Translations under genes and position numbers: made by a program | In this document: one piece after another, positions 46,124 through 53,917 of the stretch | Numbering within the stretch: the stretch's first letter is position 1 | Layout of the letters: each line of letters starts with the position of its first letter | The notes under the pieces: model-generated | Database searches by the model: none | Told to the model about the DNA's origin: nothing | The model's input: only the letters and a program-made list of their open reading frames with translations | Source of the DNA: Mesobacillus subterraneus | Lineage (GTDB): Bacteria > Bacillota > Bacilli > Bacillales > Cytobacillaceae | Direction of reading: 5' to 3' | NCBI RefSeq assembly: GCF_003937825.1 | Contig: NZ_RSFW01000024.1 | Span: 1-55,467 of the forward strand | Length of the DNA: 55,467 nt

Positions 46124-47164
46124 ATAGATTAATTTATCTTTCTTTTCCGTTACCTTGCCAATAATGGCAGCGTGTTGAAGTCCTTTTGCTTTCAAAGCCT
46201 GAACATATTGCTCTGCTTCTTGTTCAGGCAGGGATACGAGAAGTCCTCCTGAAGTAATAGCGTCACATAGAACTAACTGCTCTTCAACAGACAGGTCCTC
46301 ATAAACCACATCATCCTCCAGCCATTTATGGTTGGACTTGGAGCCCCCAGGCACTACACCTTTTGCCGCAAGTTCAAAGGTACCTTCAAGTACCGGTACT
46401 TGAGATAGGGAAATTTCAAAGCTGACATTGCTGCCGCGTGCAATTTCACTTCCGTGTCCTAGCAGCCCGAACCCGGTTACATCTGTCACAGCGTGCGGGG
46501 TAAAGCCTTTTAGCGCATCTGCTGCTGATTTGTTCAACAATGCCATTGTTTCGGTTACTTCCTGCTCCTGTTCAGCCGTTATCGCACCGCGCTTGATTCC
46601 TGTCGTCAAGATGCCGACTCCGATTGGTTTTGAAATTACCAGAAGATCGCCTGGAACAGCGCCAATGTTTTTCCAGATAGCATCCGGATGTGCAAGGCCG
46701 GTTACGGATAACCCGAATTTCGGCTCCTGATCATCGATTGAATGACCGCCTACTGTGACGGCACCGGCTTCCTTGACCTTGTCTCCAGCACCCCGCAAAA
46801 TTTCGGCAAGCATATCAGGACCAAGTTTTTTAACCGGATACCCCACGATATTCAGCACAGTCTTCGGTTCGCCGCCCATTGCATACACATCACTTAAGGC
46901 ATTGGCAGCCGCAATCTGTCCAAACATGTATGGATCGTCCACGATTGGAGTAAAGTAATCGATGGTTTGGATAATGGCTATATCTTCTGTAAGTTTATAT
47001 ACACCCGCATCATCGGATGTCTCGTGGCCAACCAGCAGCTCAGGTACTGGCTGCTGTTCTGGTAATAGACGCAAAACTTGCGTCAAGTCCTCAGGACTGA
47101 TTTTGCATCCTCAGCCAGCTTTTGTTGACATCGATGTCAAACGGATTTTTTCATGTTCATTCAA
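46112..47164 (-). CDS. selD: Selenide, water dikinase SelD containing selenocysteine (UGA at codon 18)
   Basis: SelD makes selenophosphate from selenide and ATP. The frame that a standard caller opens at 47086 misses the catalytic N-terminus. Reading upstream gives TTG (47164-47162) behind TTGAGGTG, then NEHEKIRLTSMSTKAG, a TGA at 47113-47111 and GCKISPEDLTQVLR. The TGA stands exactly where other SelD proteins have Cys or Sec (AG-[CU]-GCK), with the essential Lys at residue 21. Total 350 residues with Sec18. Downstream motifs include DDAG, VGGHS and AVTDVTGFGLLGH. It is divergent to the SelW-like gene. A small hairpin follows the TGA. It could be misread as a truncated pseudogene, but the perfect family motif argues against that. 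Confidence 0.92.
47086..47098 (-). promoter_or_regulatory. Candidate bacterial SECIS hairpin in selD
   Basis: On the minus strand AGTCC and GGACT pair around the loop UGA; the loop starts 17 nt behind the UGA codon and contains a G, as the bacterial SECIS requires. Short stem, so moderate support. Confidence 0.5.
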
Positions 47165-47228
47165 CTTGATCACCTCAACAGAAGTATACTCTTTCTCATT
47201 TTGAAAATCATCCTTAAGCTTCTATTAT

Positions 47229-47257
47229 TTGCATGAAAAAAGACTTTACACTAAAAT
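47229..47257 (+). promoter_or_regulatory. Candidate promoter of the SelW-like gene
   Basis: TTGCAT at 47229-47234, 17-nt spacer, TAAAAT at 47252-47257. The -35 is weak. Confidence 0.35.
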
Positions 47258-47300
47258 GATAGTAAATACATACATACAGCTTTACAAAGGGGAGTTTCTA

Positions 47301-47543
47301 ATGGAAAAGGTTCAAGTACACGTACAGTTTTGCATGCAATGAAACTACGCACCAAAAGCCGCGAGTTTCGCGGAGGAGTTATTTTCTCATTTTCGCAGCC
47401 AGATTGAAAAGATGGAGCTTATCCCTGCTTCGAAAGGTGCTTTTGAAGTAACAGTAAACGGACAGCTTCTATACTCCAAACTGGATACAGGTGTTTTTCC
47501 TGACACTGAGGATATTATTAAACAAATAGAAGCAATGAATTAA
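47301..47543 (+). CDS. SelW/Rdx-like selenoprotein with CxxU motif (UGA at codon 14)
   Basis: From ATG at 47301 (AAGGGGAG 6 nt upstream) the frame reads MEKVQVHVQFCMQ, TGA at 47340-47342, then NYAPKAASFAEELF and stops at TAA 47541-47543: 80 residues with Sec. C11-M-Q-U14 is the redox motif of the Rdx family (SelW, SelT, SelH, SelV), and the second half GAFEVTVNG followed by QLLYSKLDTGVFPD agrees with the SelW core (GxFEVxvNGxLIYSKkxxGxFP). It is a thioredoxin-fold oxidoreductase likely using a Cys-Sec pair. It is preceded by selD (divergent) and followed by selA, which provides the selenocysteine. A standard gene caller would leave this locus empty because of the UGA. Confidence 0.92.
47359..47373 (+). 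promoter_or_regulatory. Candidate bacterial SECIS hairpin in the SelW-like gene
   Basis: CCGCGA (47359-47364) and TCGCGG (47368-47373) pair perfectly around the triloop GUU. The loop begins 22 nt behind the UGA and its first base is G; distance and loop fit the bacterial SECIS rules. Confidence 0.7.
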
Positions 47544-47544
47544 T

Positions 47545-47572
47545 GCCCGGCTAAAAAAGCTGGGCTTTTTTT
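47545..47572 (+). terminator. Terminator of the SelW-like gene
   Basis: GCCCGGCT and AGCTGGGC pair (one G-U) with a T7 run, so selA has its own promoter. Confidence 0.8.
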
Positions 47573-47609
47573 AATTCACAGTTTTGAAAAAAATCAGGGA
47601 GAGAAATAA

Positions 47610-47618
47610 TGTTATAAT
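47610..47618 (+). promoter_or_regulatory. Extended -10 promoter of selA
   Basis: TGT-TATAAT (TATAAT at 47613-47618) about 33 nt before the selA ATG; -35 weak. Confidence 0.5.
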
Positions 47619-47651
47619 GAACCAATGCACGATGTTGTGGGGGAGATTGAT

Positions 47652-49058
47652 ATGAAACATTTATTAAGGCTGCTTCCTGCGGTTCACGAATTGCAGAAGG
47701 ATAGAAGGTATGCAGATTTACTTGAAAAGCATGCTGCAGATGCTGACTATATGACGGAAGTGTTGAAAAATGTACTGAATCAGTTGAGAAAAGAGTTCCT
47801 CGCCGGCAATTGGGAAGGTCCGGAGCCGGGATCGGATGCATTTATCGGACATCTGTTCATGCTGGCTGATTCCATGTCCACTGAACGTTTGGACTATACA
47901 TTGAAGAGAGCCATCAATGCAACCGGCACCATTCTCCACACAAACCTTGGAAGGGCCCGTTTGAGTGATAATGCGATCAAACATGTTGTTGAAACTGCGA
48001 TGAATTATTCCAACCTGGAATATAAGCTTAAAGAGGGAGAACGGGGATCCCGCCATAGCCATGTGGAGGCCATCATAAGGGAGGTCACAGGCGCCGAGGC
48101 AGCGATGGTGGTGAACAATAACGCCGCTGCCGTGTTCCTGATCCTGAGCGCGCTGGGAAAGAACAAGGAGGTCATTGTTTCAAGAGGCCAGCTAGTCGAA
48201 ATCGGTGGTTCATTCAGAATTTCTTCCATTATGGAAGAGAGCGGAGCGAAATTGGTAGAAGTAGGGACAACGAACAAGACCCATCTGCATGATTACAAGA
48301 ATGCGATCAATAACGATACGGCGATGATTTTGAAGGTGCACACCAGCAATTTTAAAATTTATGGATTCTCCAAAACGGTGGAAACCGAGGACCTGGCGCG
48401 GTTATCCAACGAGCATGGACATGTCGTTTTTTACGAAGACCTTGGTAGCGGCGTGCTCTATGATTACAGAAAGCATGGAATAGGAGACGAACCTGTGGTC
48501 AGCGAAGTGCTGGAAATGGGAGCAAACATCGTGTCCTTTAGCGGAGACAAGCTGCTTGGAGGCCCACAGGCCGGAATTATAGCAGGAAAAAAAGAACTGA
48601 TCGACCAACTGAAAAAGCACCAGCTGGCTCGAGTTGTCAGGGTCGATAAAATGACTTTGGCGGCTTTGGAAGGCACACTTATGGAATACCTTAAAGGTGA
48701 AAACGGCCGCCTGAACATACCAACACTAAGGGATTTACTTGTTCCATTAGATGAGCTGGAAAGCAGAACGCAGCTTTTTGTGGATAAAGTGAATACATTG
48801 GAAGGACCCTTACTGGCAACCATCATGAAGGGGACGAGCCAGGTAGGCGGGGGAACAATGCCAGATGTGCAGCTGCCGACTTACATTGCAGCGTTAAAAC
48901 ACCCGAGTGTTAGCGCTGAACACATTGCCAGGAAGCTGAGGACAGAATATTCACCAGCCATTATCGTTAGGATTCAAAAGGAAGAGATTCACATCGATTT
49001 AAGAACTGTAACAGCTGAAGAGGAGAATAATCTGCTGGAAGCTTTGTCACTAATATAA
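47652..49058 (+). CDS. selA: L-seryl-tRNA(Sec) selenium transferase
   Basis: The 468-residue PLP enzyme converts Ser-tRNA(Sec) to Sec-tRNA(Sec) using selenophosphate made by SelD. The PLP Lys is in SFSGDKLLGGPQAG; the tetrameric core segments INATGTILHTNLGRARLS and VNNNAAAVFLILSA match SelA family members. The ATG at 47652 stands 7 nt behind GGGGGAG; the upstream ATG at 47625 lies at the likely transcription start and is rejected. SelB and tRNA-Sec are not adjacent. Confidence 0.95.
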   Translation: MKHLLRLLPAVHELQKDRRYADLLEKHAADADYMTEVLKNVLNQLRKEFLAGNWEGPEPGSDAFIGHLFMLADSMSTERLDYTLKRAINATGTILHTNLGRARLSDNAIKHVVETAMNYSNLEYKLKEGERGSRHSHVEAIIREVTGAEAAMVVNNNAAAVFLILSALGKNKEVIVSRGQLVEIGGSFRISSIMEESGAKLVEVGTTNKTHLHDYKNAINNDTAMILKVHTSNFKIYGFSKTVETEDLARLSNEHGHVVFYEDLGSGVLYDYRKHGIGDEPVVSEVLEMGANIVSFSGDKLLGGPQAGIIAGKKELIDQLKKHQLARVVRVDKMTLAALEGTLMEYLKGENGRLNIPTLRDLLVPLDELESRTQLFVDKVNTLEGPLLATIMKGTSQVGGGTMPDVQLPTYIAALKHPSVSAEHIARKLRTEYSPAIIVRIQKEEIHIDLRTVTAEEENNLLEALSLI

Positions 49059-49060
49059 TT

Positions 49061-49095
49061 AAAGGGCTGGCCAGATGAATGGCAGCCCTTTCTCT
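49061..49095. terminator. Terminator between selA and sspP
   Basis: AAAGGGCTGGCCA pairs with TGGCAGCCCTTT, then TCTCTTT; convergent genes on both sides. Confidence 0.8.
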
Positions 49096-49239
49096 TTACA
49101 TATCATGGTGTGAATTATGTTTTTGGCGGGTATGGTTACGGTTCTTTACCTTTTTTGATCCGCTTAGTGGTGCCGGCTGACTGTCCTGATCTCCTTTAGG
49201 AGCGTTTTTGCGCATATCCTTGGAATCATTTTTGTTCAT
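49096..49239 (-). CDS. sspP: Small acid-soluble spore protein P
   Basis: The 47-residue protein begins [20 protein letters not shown] and ends [22 protein letters not shown]-like; the basic C-terminal [18 protein letters not shown] is the hallmark of SspP. It starts at 49239 with AGGAGGGA upstream. In B. subtilis sspP and sspO lie next to citB, as here. Expected expression is in the forespore. Confidence 0.92.
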   Translation of the reverse strand: MNKNDSKDMRKNAPKGDQDSQPAPLSGSKKVKNRNHTRQKHNSHHDM

Positions 49240-49353
49240 TGCTCATCCCTCCTGAGTATAGGATTAGAATTTAACGCGAATTTATACCGAATAATTTTGA
49301 TACAACTGAGCAATTTAACGGTATAGATTGATTACACCAGGAGGAAATCACAC

Positions 49354-49611
49354 ATGCCTTACCATAAAGATAAACAGCAAGCCTTCCAGGCAGCACAGCA
49401 AGGATTTGAAGATGCACAGGGGCTGTATGCCGAGATTGTCAGGGACAGCGCCAGCTACGGACACCAGCTTAAGCACCTTAAAAACGAAGTGAATGAAGCA
49501 TTCCAGCAAATCGAGAACGCTCTTGAAAACGCCTCAGAACATCAGCGTGCCCAGCTTGAAAGATTCCAGCAGGATTTGCGCAGCATTGTCAATGAAGTCA
49601 ATATGGAATAG
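49354..49611 (+). CDS. Small helical protein, 85 residues, unrecognised
   Basis: The protein begins MPYHKDKQQAFQAAQQGFED; it is Gln/Glu-rich, predicted as two long helices (coiled coil) and free of Cys and membrane helices. CAGGAGGA lies 8 nt upstream of the ATG and a strong terminator follows. It sits between sspP and sspO on the opposite strand. A vague resemblance to the small DUF2524 (YtzC) proteins was noted but is not secure. Confidence 0.75.
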   Translation: MPYHKDKQQAFQAAQQGFEDAQGLYAEIVRDSASYGHQLKHLKNEVNEAFQQIENALENASEHQRAQLERFQQDLRSIVNEVNME

Positions 49612-49612
49612 C

Positions 49613-49644
49613 AAAAGAGCGGAAGGGTGACCTTCCGCTCTTTG
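49613..49644 (+). terminator. Terminator
   Basis: AAAGAGCGGAAGG pairs with CCTTCCGCTCTTT around GTGA, perfect 13-bp stem. Confidence 0.85.
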
Positions 49645-49769
49645 AATTAGGGCCATACAAAAATTGATATACGCTTTTCGCATATTAACACTTTACCGCA
49701 GTTCCTGGTAGGCTTCAGAGCTGTTTTAATGCTGCTCGTTAAACAATAGGGTTACAAAAAGGGCCTTAA

Positions 49770-49919
49770 TTATTGATTCTTCTTCCGCTTTTTATTGTCC
49801 TGCTTTTCCACTTCTGTTAGCGGCTCATTCGCCATCTCTTCATTATAGCCTGCACCATTTCCCTGTGCTTTTGCTGCATTTGCTCCGGGAATGACATGAT
49901 TTGCTTTTCTTTTTACCAC
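49770..49919 (-). CDS. sspO: Small acid-soluble spore protein O
   Basis: The 49-residue protein starts with GTG at 49919 behind GGAGGTG and reads [20 protein letters not shown], then [20 protein letters not shown] and the basic end KKRKKNQ. This is SspO (formerly CotK), matching what I recall of the B. subtilis protein along most of its length. It stands divergent to acnA, as in B. subtilis. Confidence 0.94.
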   Translation of the reverse strand: MVKRKANHVIPGANAAKAQGNGAGYNEEMANEPLTEVEKQDNKKRKKNQ

Positions 49920-50106
49920 AGATTTCACCTCCATCCGTCATATTTTTACCTATAATCAGGATAACAATCCGGGATTTTCATTTTCGTAAAATAGTATTAG
50001 TACAAAGAAAAGTTTATTCCGGCTGATTTTAAAGACTCCAAAAAACGCATTTAGGTTGTTTTAATCATGGCGATAGTATTTATCATAAGCAAAACTTATC
50101 ATATAC

Positions 50107-50124
50107 AATAACTTTCTTGTTATT
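50107..50124. promoter_or_regulatory. Dyad AATAAC-N6-GTTATT before aconitase
   Basis: A perfect 6-bp inverted repeat containing ATAA and TTAT half-sites, the form bound by the citrate-responsive repressor CcpC at B. subtilis citB. It lies farther upstream (about 70 bp before the -35) than in B. subtilis, so the assignment is tentative. Confidence 0.35.
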
Positions 50125-50195
50125 TACTTATATACAAGGTTATATTAATATGAAATTGTGAGAAAAGTTAGGATGGGATACAAGATTCAAACTTT

Positions 50196-50224
50196 TCGAC
50201 AATTACTTATATTTAGTTTATGAT
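50196..50224 (+). promoter_or_regulatory. Promoter of acnA
   Basis: TCGACA at 50196-50201, 17-nt spacer, TATGAT at 50219-50224. Confidence 0.55.
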
Positions 50225-50251
50225 GTTTACGTAGAAGAAGGGGGTAAACAT

Positions 50252-52960
50252 ATGTCAAACCAAGATGTTTTTAACGCCCGCAGTTCATTTGAAGTTGACG
50301 GGAAACGCTATCATTACTATAGCCTGGCAGCATTAGAAAAGGCTGGAATCGGCAATGTATCAAAACTGCCTTACTCTGTTAAGGTATTGCTTGAATCCGT
50401 GCTTCGCCAGCATGATGGCTTTGTAATCACAAAAGAGCATGTTGAAAATCTAGCAAAATGGGGAACCAGCGAAGTAAAAGAAGTGGATGTGCCTTTCAAG
50501 CCTTCACGTGTCATTCTTCAGGACTTTACTGGTGTACCAGCAGTCGTTGACCTTGCTTCCCTAAGGAAAGCAATGGCTGACATGGGTGGAGACCCAGACA
50601 AAATCAATCCTGAAAAGCCGGTTGATCTAGTTATTGACCACTCTGTACAGGTTGATAAATACGGAACTCCAGACTCACTTAATGTGAACATGGAACTTGA
50701 ATTCGAACGTAATGCTGAACGTTACCAGTTCTTAAGCTGGGCACAGAAATCATTCGACAACTACCGCGCTGTTCCGCCGGCAACAGGTATCGTTCACCAG
50801 GTGAACCTTGAGTACCTTGCAAGCGTTGTCCACGCTGTAGAAAATGCAGATGGTGAATTCGAAACATTCCCAGATTCATTAGTAGGTACTGACTCTCATA
50901 CTACAATGATCAACGGTATTGGCGTTCTTGGATGGGGCGTAGGCGGTATCGAAGCAGAAGCTGGAATGCTTGGCCAGCCATCATACTTCCCAGTACCAGA
51001 AGTAGTAGGTGTTAAATTAGTAGGCGATATGCCTAACGGCTCTACTGCAACTGACCTTGCACTTAAAGTGACTCAGGTTCTTCGCAGCAAAGGCGTTGTT
51101 GGTAAATTCGTTGAGTTCTTCGGACCTGGCGTAGTGACACTTCCGCTTGCTGACCGTGCGACTGTTGCCAACATGGCTCCAGAATACGGCGCTACATGCG
51201 GATTCTTCCCAGTAGATGGAGAAGCATTGGATTACATGCGTTTAACTGGCCGCTCTGAAGACCACATTAAAGTGGTTGAGGCATACTGCAAGGAAAACGG
51301 ATTATTCTTCGATCCTTCATTAGAGCCAGTTTATACTGATGTAGTAGAAATCAATCTTTCTGAAATCGAAGCAAACCTTTCTGGTCCTAAGCGTCCGCAG
51401 GATTTGATTCCGCTTTCTGCAATGCAGAAATCCTTCCAGGAAGCATTGACTGCTCCTGCAGGAAACCAGGGATTCGGCCTTGGCAAAAAGGAAATCCAAA
51501 AAGAAGCTGTTGTTGAGTTCGCAAATGGCGATAAAACTACAATGAAAACTGGTGCTATCGCGATAGCAGCGATCACTAGCTGTACAAATACATCCAATCC
51601 ATACGTACTTGTAGGTGCGGGCCTTGTTGCTAAAAAAGCGGTTGAGCTGGGAATGGAAGTTCCTAAGTTCGTTAAGACTTCATTAGCACCTGGTTCAAAG
51701 GTTGTAACTGGATACCTTCGCGATTCAGAATTGCTTCCTTACCTTGAAACTCTTGGTTTCAATCTGGTTGGTTATGGTTGTACAACATGTATCGGTAACT
51801 CCGGTCCATTGAAGCCTGAAATTGAAAAGTCTGTTGCTGAAAGCGATCTTCTAGTTACTTCTGTTCTTTCCGGTAACCGTAACTTCGAAGGACGTATCCA
51901 TCCGCTTGTAAAAGCAAACTACCTGGCTTCACCGCCTCTAGTTGTTGCTTACGCACTTGCTGGTACAGTGGACATCGATCTTCAGAATGACCCAATCGGA
52001 AAAGATAAAGATGGCAACGATGTATTCTTCAAGGATATCTGGCCATCAACTGCAGAAGTGAACGAAGTCGTTCACCGCGTAGTAACTCCAGAGCTATTCC
52101 GCAGAGAGTACGAAACTGTATTCACTGACAACGAAAAGTGGAACGAGATCCAAACAAACAGCGATCCGCTTTACACTTTCGATGAGGATTCAACATATAT
52201 CGCAAACCCACCATTCTTTGAAGGCTTGACTCCAGAGGCTGGGGAAGTTGCTCCATTGAACAACTTGCGTATTGTTGGTAAGTTCGGTGATTCTGTCACA
52301 ACTGACCATATTTCTCCTGCAGGTGCGATCGGAAAAGACACACCAGCTGGAAAATACCTGCGTGAAAAGGGTGTAGAGCCACGTGACTTCAACTCTTACG
52401 GTTCACGCCGTGGTAACCACGAAGTCATGATGCGAGGAACATTTGCTAACATCCGTATCCGCAACCAAATCGCTCCTGGCACAGAAGGCGGCTTCACGAC
52501 TTACTGGCCAACGAACGAAGTCATGTCCATCTTTGATGCTTGCATGAAGTACAAAGAGCAGGGCACAGGCTTAATGGTTATTGCAGGAAAAGACTACGGA
52601 ATGGGATCATCCCGTGACTGGGCTGCAAAGGGTACTAACCTATTAGGAATCAAGACTGTTATCGCCGAAAGCTTCGAGCGTATCCACCGTTCAAACCTTG
52701 TATTGATGGGCGTACTGCCACTTCAATTCAAAGCTGGTGAAAACGCTGAGACTCTTGGCCTGACAGGCAGAGAATCATTCGATGTCCAGATCGATGAAAA
52801 TGTCCGCCCACGCGACATCATCACTGTGACAGCTACTGACGAAGAAGGCAACAAGAAAACTTTCGAAGCTCTTGTACGTTTCGATTCAGAAGTAGAAATC
52901 GACTACTATCGTCACGGCGGAATCCTGCAAATGGTTCTTCGCGACAAATTAAAAGCGTAA
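50252..52960 (+). CDS. acnA: Aconitate hydratase
   Basis: The 902-residue AcnA-type aconitase (CitB in B. subtilis) interconverts citrate and isocitrate in the TCA cycle; members also bind iron-responsive RNA. The [4Fe-4S] cysteines are in TSCTNTSNP and [12 protein letters not shown]; the substrate region [24 protein letters not shown] and the swivelling domain motif [11 protein letters not shown] are intact. AGGGGGT precedes the ATG. Codon use is strongly biased, as expected for an abundant protein. Monocistronic. Confidence 0.97.
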   Translation: MSNQDVFNARSSFEVDGKRYHYYSLAALEKAGIGNVSKLPYSVKVLLESVLRQHDGFVITKEHVENLAKWGTSEVKEVDVPFKPSRVILQDFTGVPAVVDLASLRKAMADMGGDPDKINPEKPVDLVIDHSVQVDKYGTPDSLNVNMELEFERNAERYQFLSWAQKSFDNYRAVPPATGIVHQVNLEYLASVVHAVENADGEFETFPDSLVGTDSHTTMINGIGVLGWGVGGIEAEAGMLGQPSYFPVPEVVGVKLVGDMPNGSTATDLALKVTQVLRSKGVVGKFVEFFGPGVVTLPLADRATVANMAPEYGATCGFFPVDGEALDYMRLTGRSEDHIKVVEAYCKENGLFFDPSLEPVYTDVVEINLSEIEANLSGPKRPQDLIPLSAMQKSFQEALTAPAGNQGFGLGKKEIQKEAVVEFANGDKTTMKTGAIAIAAITSCTNTSNPYVLVGAGLVAKKAVELGMEVPKFVKTSLAPGSKVVTGYLRDSELLPYLETLGFNLVGYGCTTCIGNSGPLKPEIEKSVAESDLLVTSVLSGNRNFEGRIHPLVKANYLASPPLVVAYALAGTVDIDLQNDPIGKDKDGNDVFFKDIWPSTAEVNEVVHRVVTPELFRREYETVFTDNEKWNEIQTNSDPLYTFDEDSTYIANPPFFEGLTPEAGEVAPLNNLRIVGKFGDSVTTDHISPAGAIGKDTPAGKYLREKGVEPRDFNSYGSRRGNHEVMMRGTFANIRIRNQIAPGTEGGFTTYWPTNEVMSIFDACMKYKEQGTGLMVIAGKDYGMGSSRDWAAKGTNLLGIKTVIAESFERIHRSNLVLMGVLPLQFKAGENAETLGLTGRESFDVQIDENVRPRDIITVTATDEEGNKKTFEALVRFDSEVEIDYYRHGGILQMVLRDKLKA

Positions 52961-52973
52961 TCTTAGATACAGA

Positions 52974-53003
52974 ATCCCCCTGGTCCTTATCAGGGGGTTT
53001 TTG
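52974..53003 (+). terminator. Terminator of acnA
   Basis: CCCCCT and AGGGGG pair followed by TTTTTG. Confidence 0.8.
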
Positions 53004-53322
53004 CTTTGTTTCTATGTAAATAGGAATCCTTTAGGCCCCTGGTGGGAATTGAAGAAGGGTTATTAGACATTGAAGGTGCAACTCATATTGGAATTTCTAT
53101 TAAAGCGGGTTTATTAGACAGTTTCTCTTGCTCAACTCTCAGAAATGTCTATTAAAGTTAGATTCAAGCTCGAATTTTCCGCTGATGGCAATGGTTTTAA
53201 CCCAATGCACGTCCAGAACTACAAACATCGAGTAAACTTCCTATGAATCGACAGCTTCTCCTATTGAAAAATCTTGTAAAAAGGGTATGTTTAAGGTATA
53301 TGGAACCGAAGGAGTGAACTCT
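53004..53322. other. Intergenic region with degenerate repeats
   Basis: About 320 nt without a supported gene. A two-unit degenerate repeat occupies 53060-53160. The upstream open frame at 53287 leads into the next gene but has no start signal. Confidence 0.45.
53060..53160. repeat. Degenerate 51-bp repeat with inverted sub-elements
   Basis: TTATTAGACA at 53060-53069 recurs at 53111-53120, and TCTATTAAAG near 53096 recurs near 53148. The second element is close to the reverse complement of the first, so each unit holds an imperfect dyad. Confidence 0.6.
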
Positions 53323-53880
53323 ATGAGCCTTGTATCTATTGTCGCTAGAGAAGATTTTATTTCGGTGGTCACGGATTTCGGAAATCAGCAAATGATGGGG
53401 GATTATGTCAGGTTTAAAGAAATCATTCCAGATACCGCCTTTATTGCCTTTGCGGGGGATGAGGAATATGCCTGCATGGCCATGACTGCTGCTGACACGC
53501 TGGTTAAGCAAGGTTTTACTTTAAAAGAAATTGCAGAGTCGATTCAGTCATCCATAATAAATAAAGGATTCAACTTTTATGAAAGCGGACGCGGATTTGA
53601 AGCAGTGATTGCGGGTTACTCCCTGGAAGGTGAAGCGCAATATCACATCGTATCCAACTCGAAACCTCTTGAGTCCTATTATCCTGGAACAGGGGAGAGC
53701 CTCTATTATGCGAATGGAGCAGAACCGATGCTCGTGCTGGAACGGTCCTTAAAGATGCATGGCATGGGAACTGTTGATCAGGCCCAGGCTGCACAAATTC
53801 ATTTGCTGAAGGAAGCAGCAAAGTTTATTCCTAACATCAATACTCAGCCAACAACGCATGTACTGAAAAAAGCACATTAA
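53323..53880 (+). CDS. Ntn-hydrolase/proteasome-like protein
   Basis: The 185-residue protein starts at 53323 behind GAAGGAG. It begins MSLVSIVAREDFISVVTDFG and proceeds with AFIAFAGDEEYACMAMTAADTL, a beta-sheet/helix order like that of 20S-proteasome beta subunits and HslV. The residue after Met is Ser, which could serve as an N-terminal nucleophile after Met removal, but this is inference. No partner ATPase is adjacent. Function unknown. Confidence 0.65.
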   Translation: MSLVSIVAREDFISVVTDFGNQQMMGDYVRFKEIIPDTAFIAFAGDEEYACMAMTAADTLVKQGFTLKEIAESIQSSIINKGFNFYESGRGFEAVIAGYSLEGEAQYHIVSNSKPLESYYPGTGESLYYANGAEPMLVLERSLKMHGMGTVDQAQAAQIHLLKEAAKFIPNINTQPTTHVLKKAH

Positions 53881-53917
53881 AACAGCCTTGGGAAACCAAG
53901 GCTGTTTATTTTTTCAT
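53880..53917. terminator. Terminator between convergent genes
   Basis: AACAGCCTTGG pairs with CCAAGGCTGTT around GAAA, with T-run on the + strand and A-run on the left. Confidence 0.9.

Larger units (their letters stand above)
49920..50251. other. Divergent sspO/acnA regulatory region
   Basis: This 332-nt gap holds the sspO RBS at its left end, A+T-rich DNA with a dyad at 50107-50124, and the acnA promoter near 50196-50224. No ORF with an RBS was seen. Confidence 0.5.

Noticed and set aside
47340-47342. TGA in the SelW-like frame as a nonsense mutation (pseudogene)
   Set aside because: It falls exactly on the Sec column of CxxU, the rest of the frame is intact, and selD and selA flank it with a second UGA at the catalytic site of SelD.
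49060-50250. tRNA-Sec (selC) or selB near selA
   Set aside because: The gaps hold sspP, an 85-residue ORF, sspO and the acnA promoter; no long-arm tRNA with UCA anticodon and no SelB-size frame.
50679-52392. Minus-strand open frames within acnA
   Set aside because: Antisense shadows in a strongly codon-biased gene.
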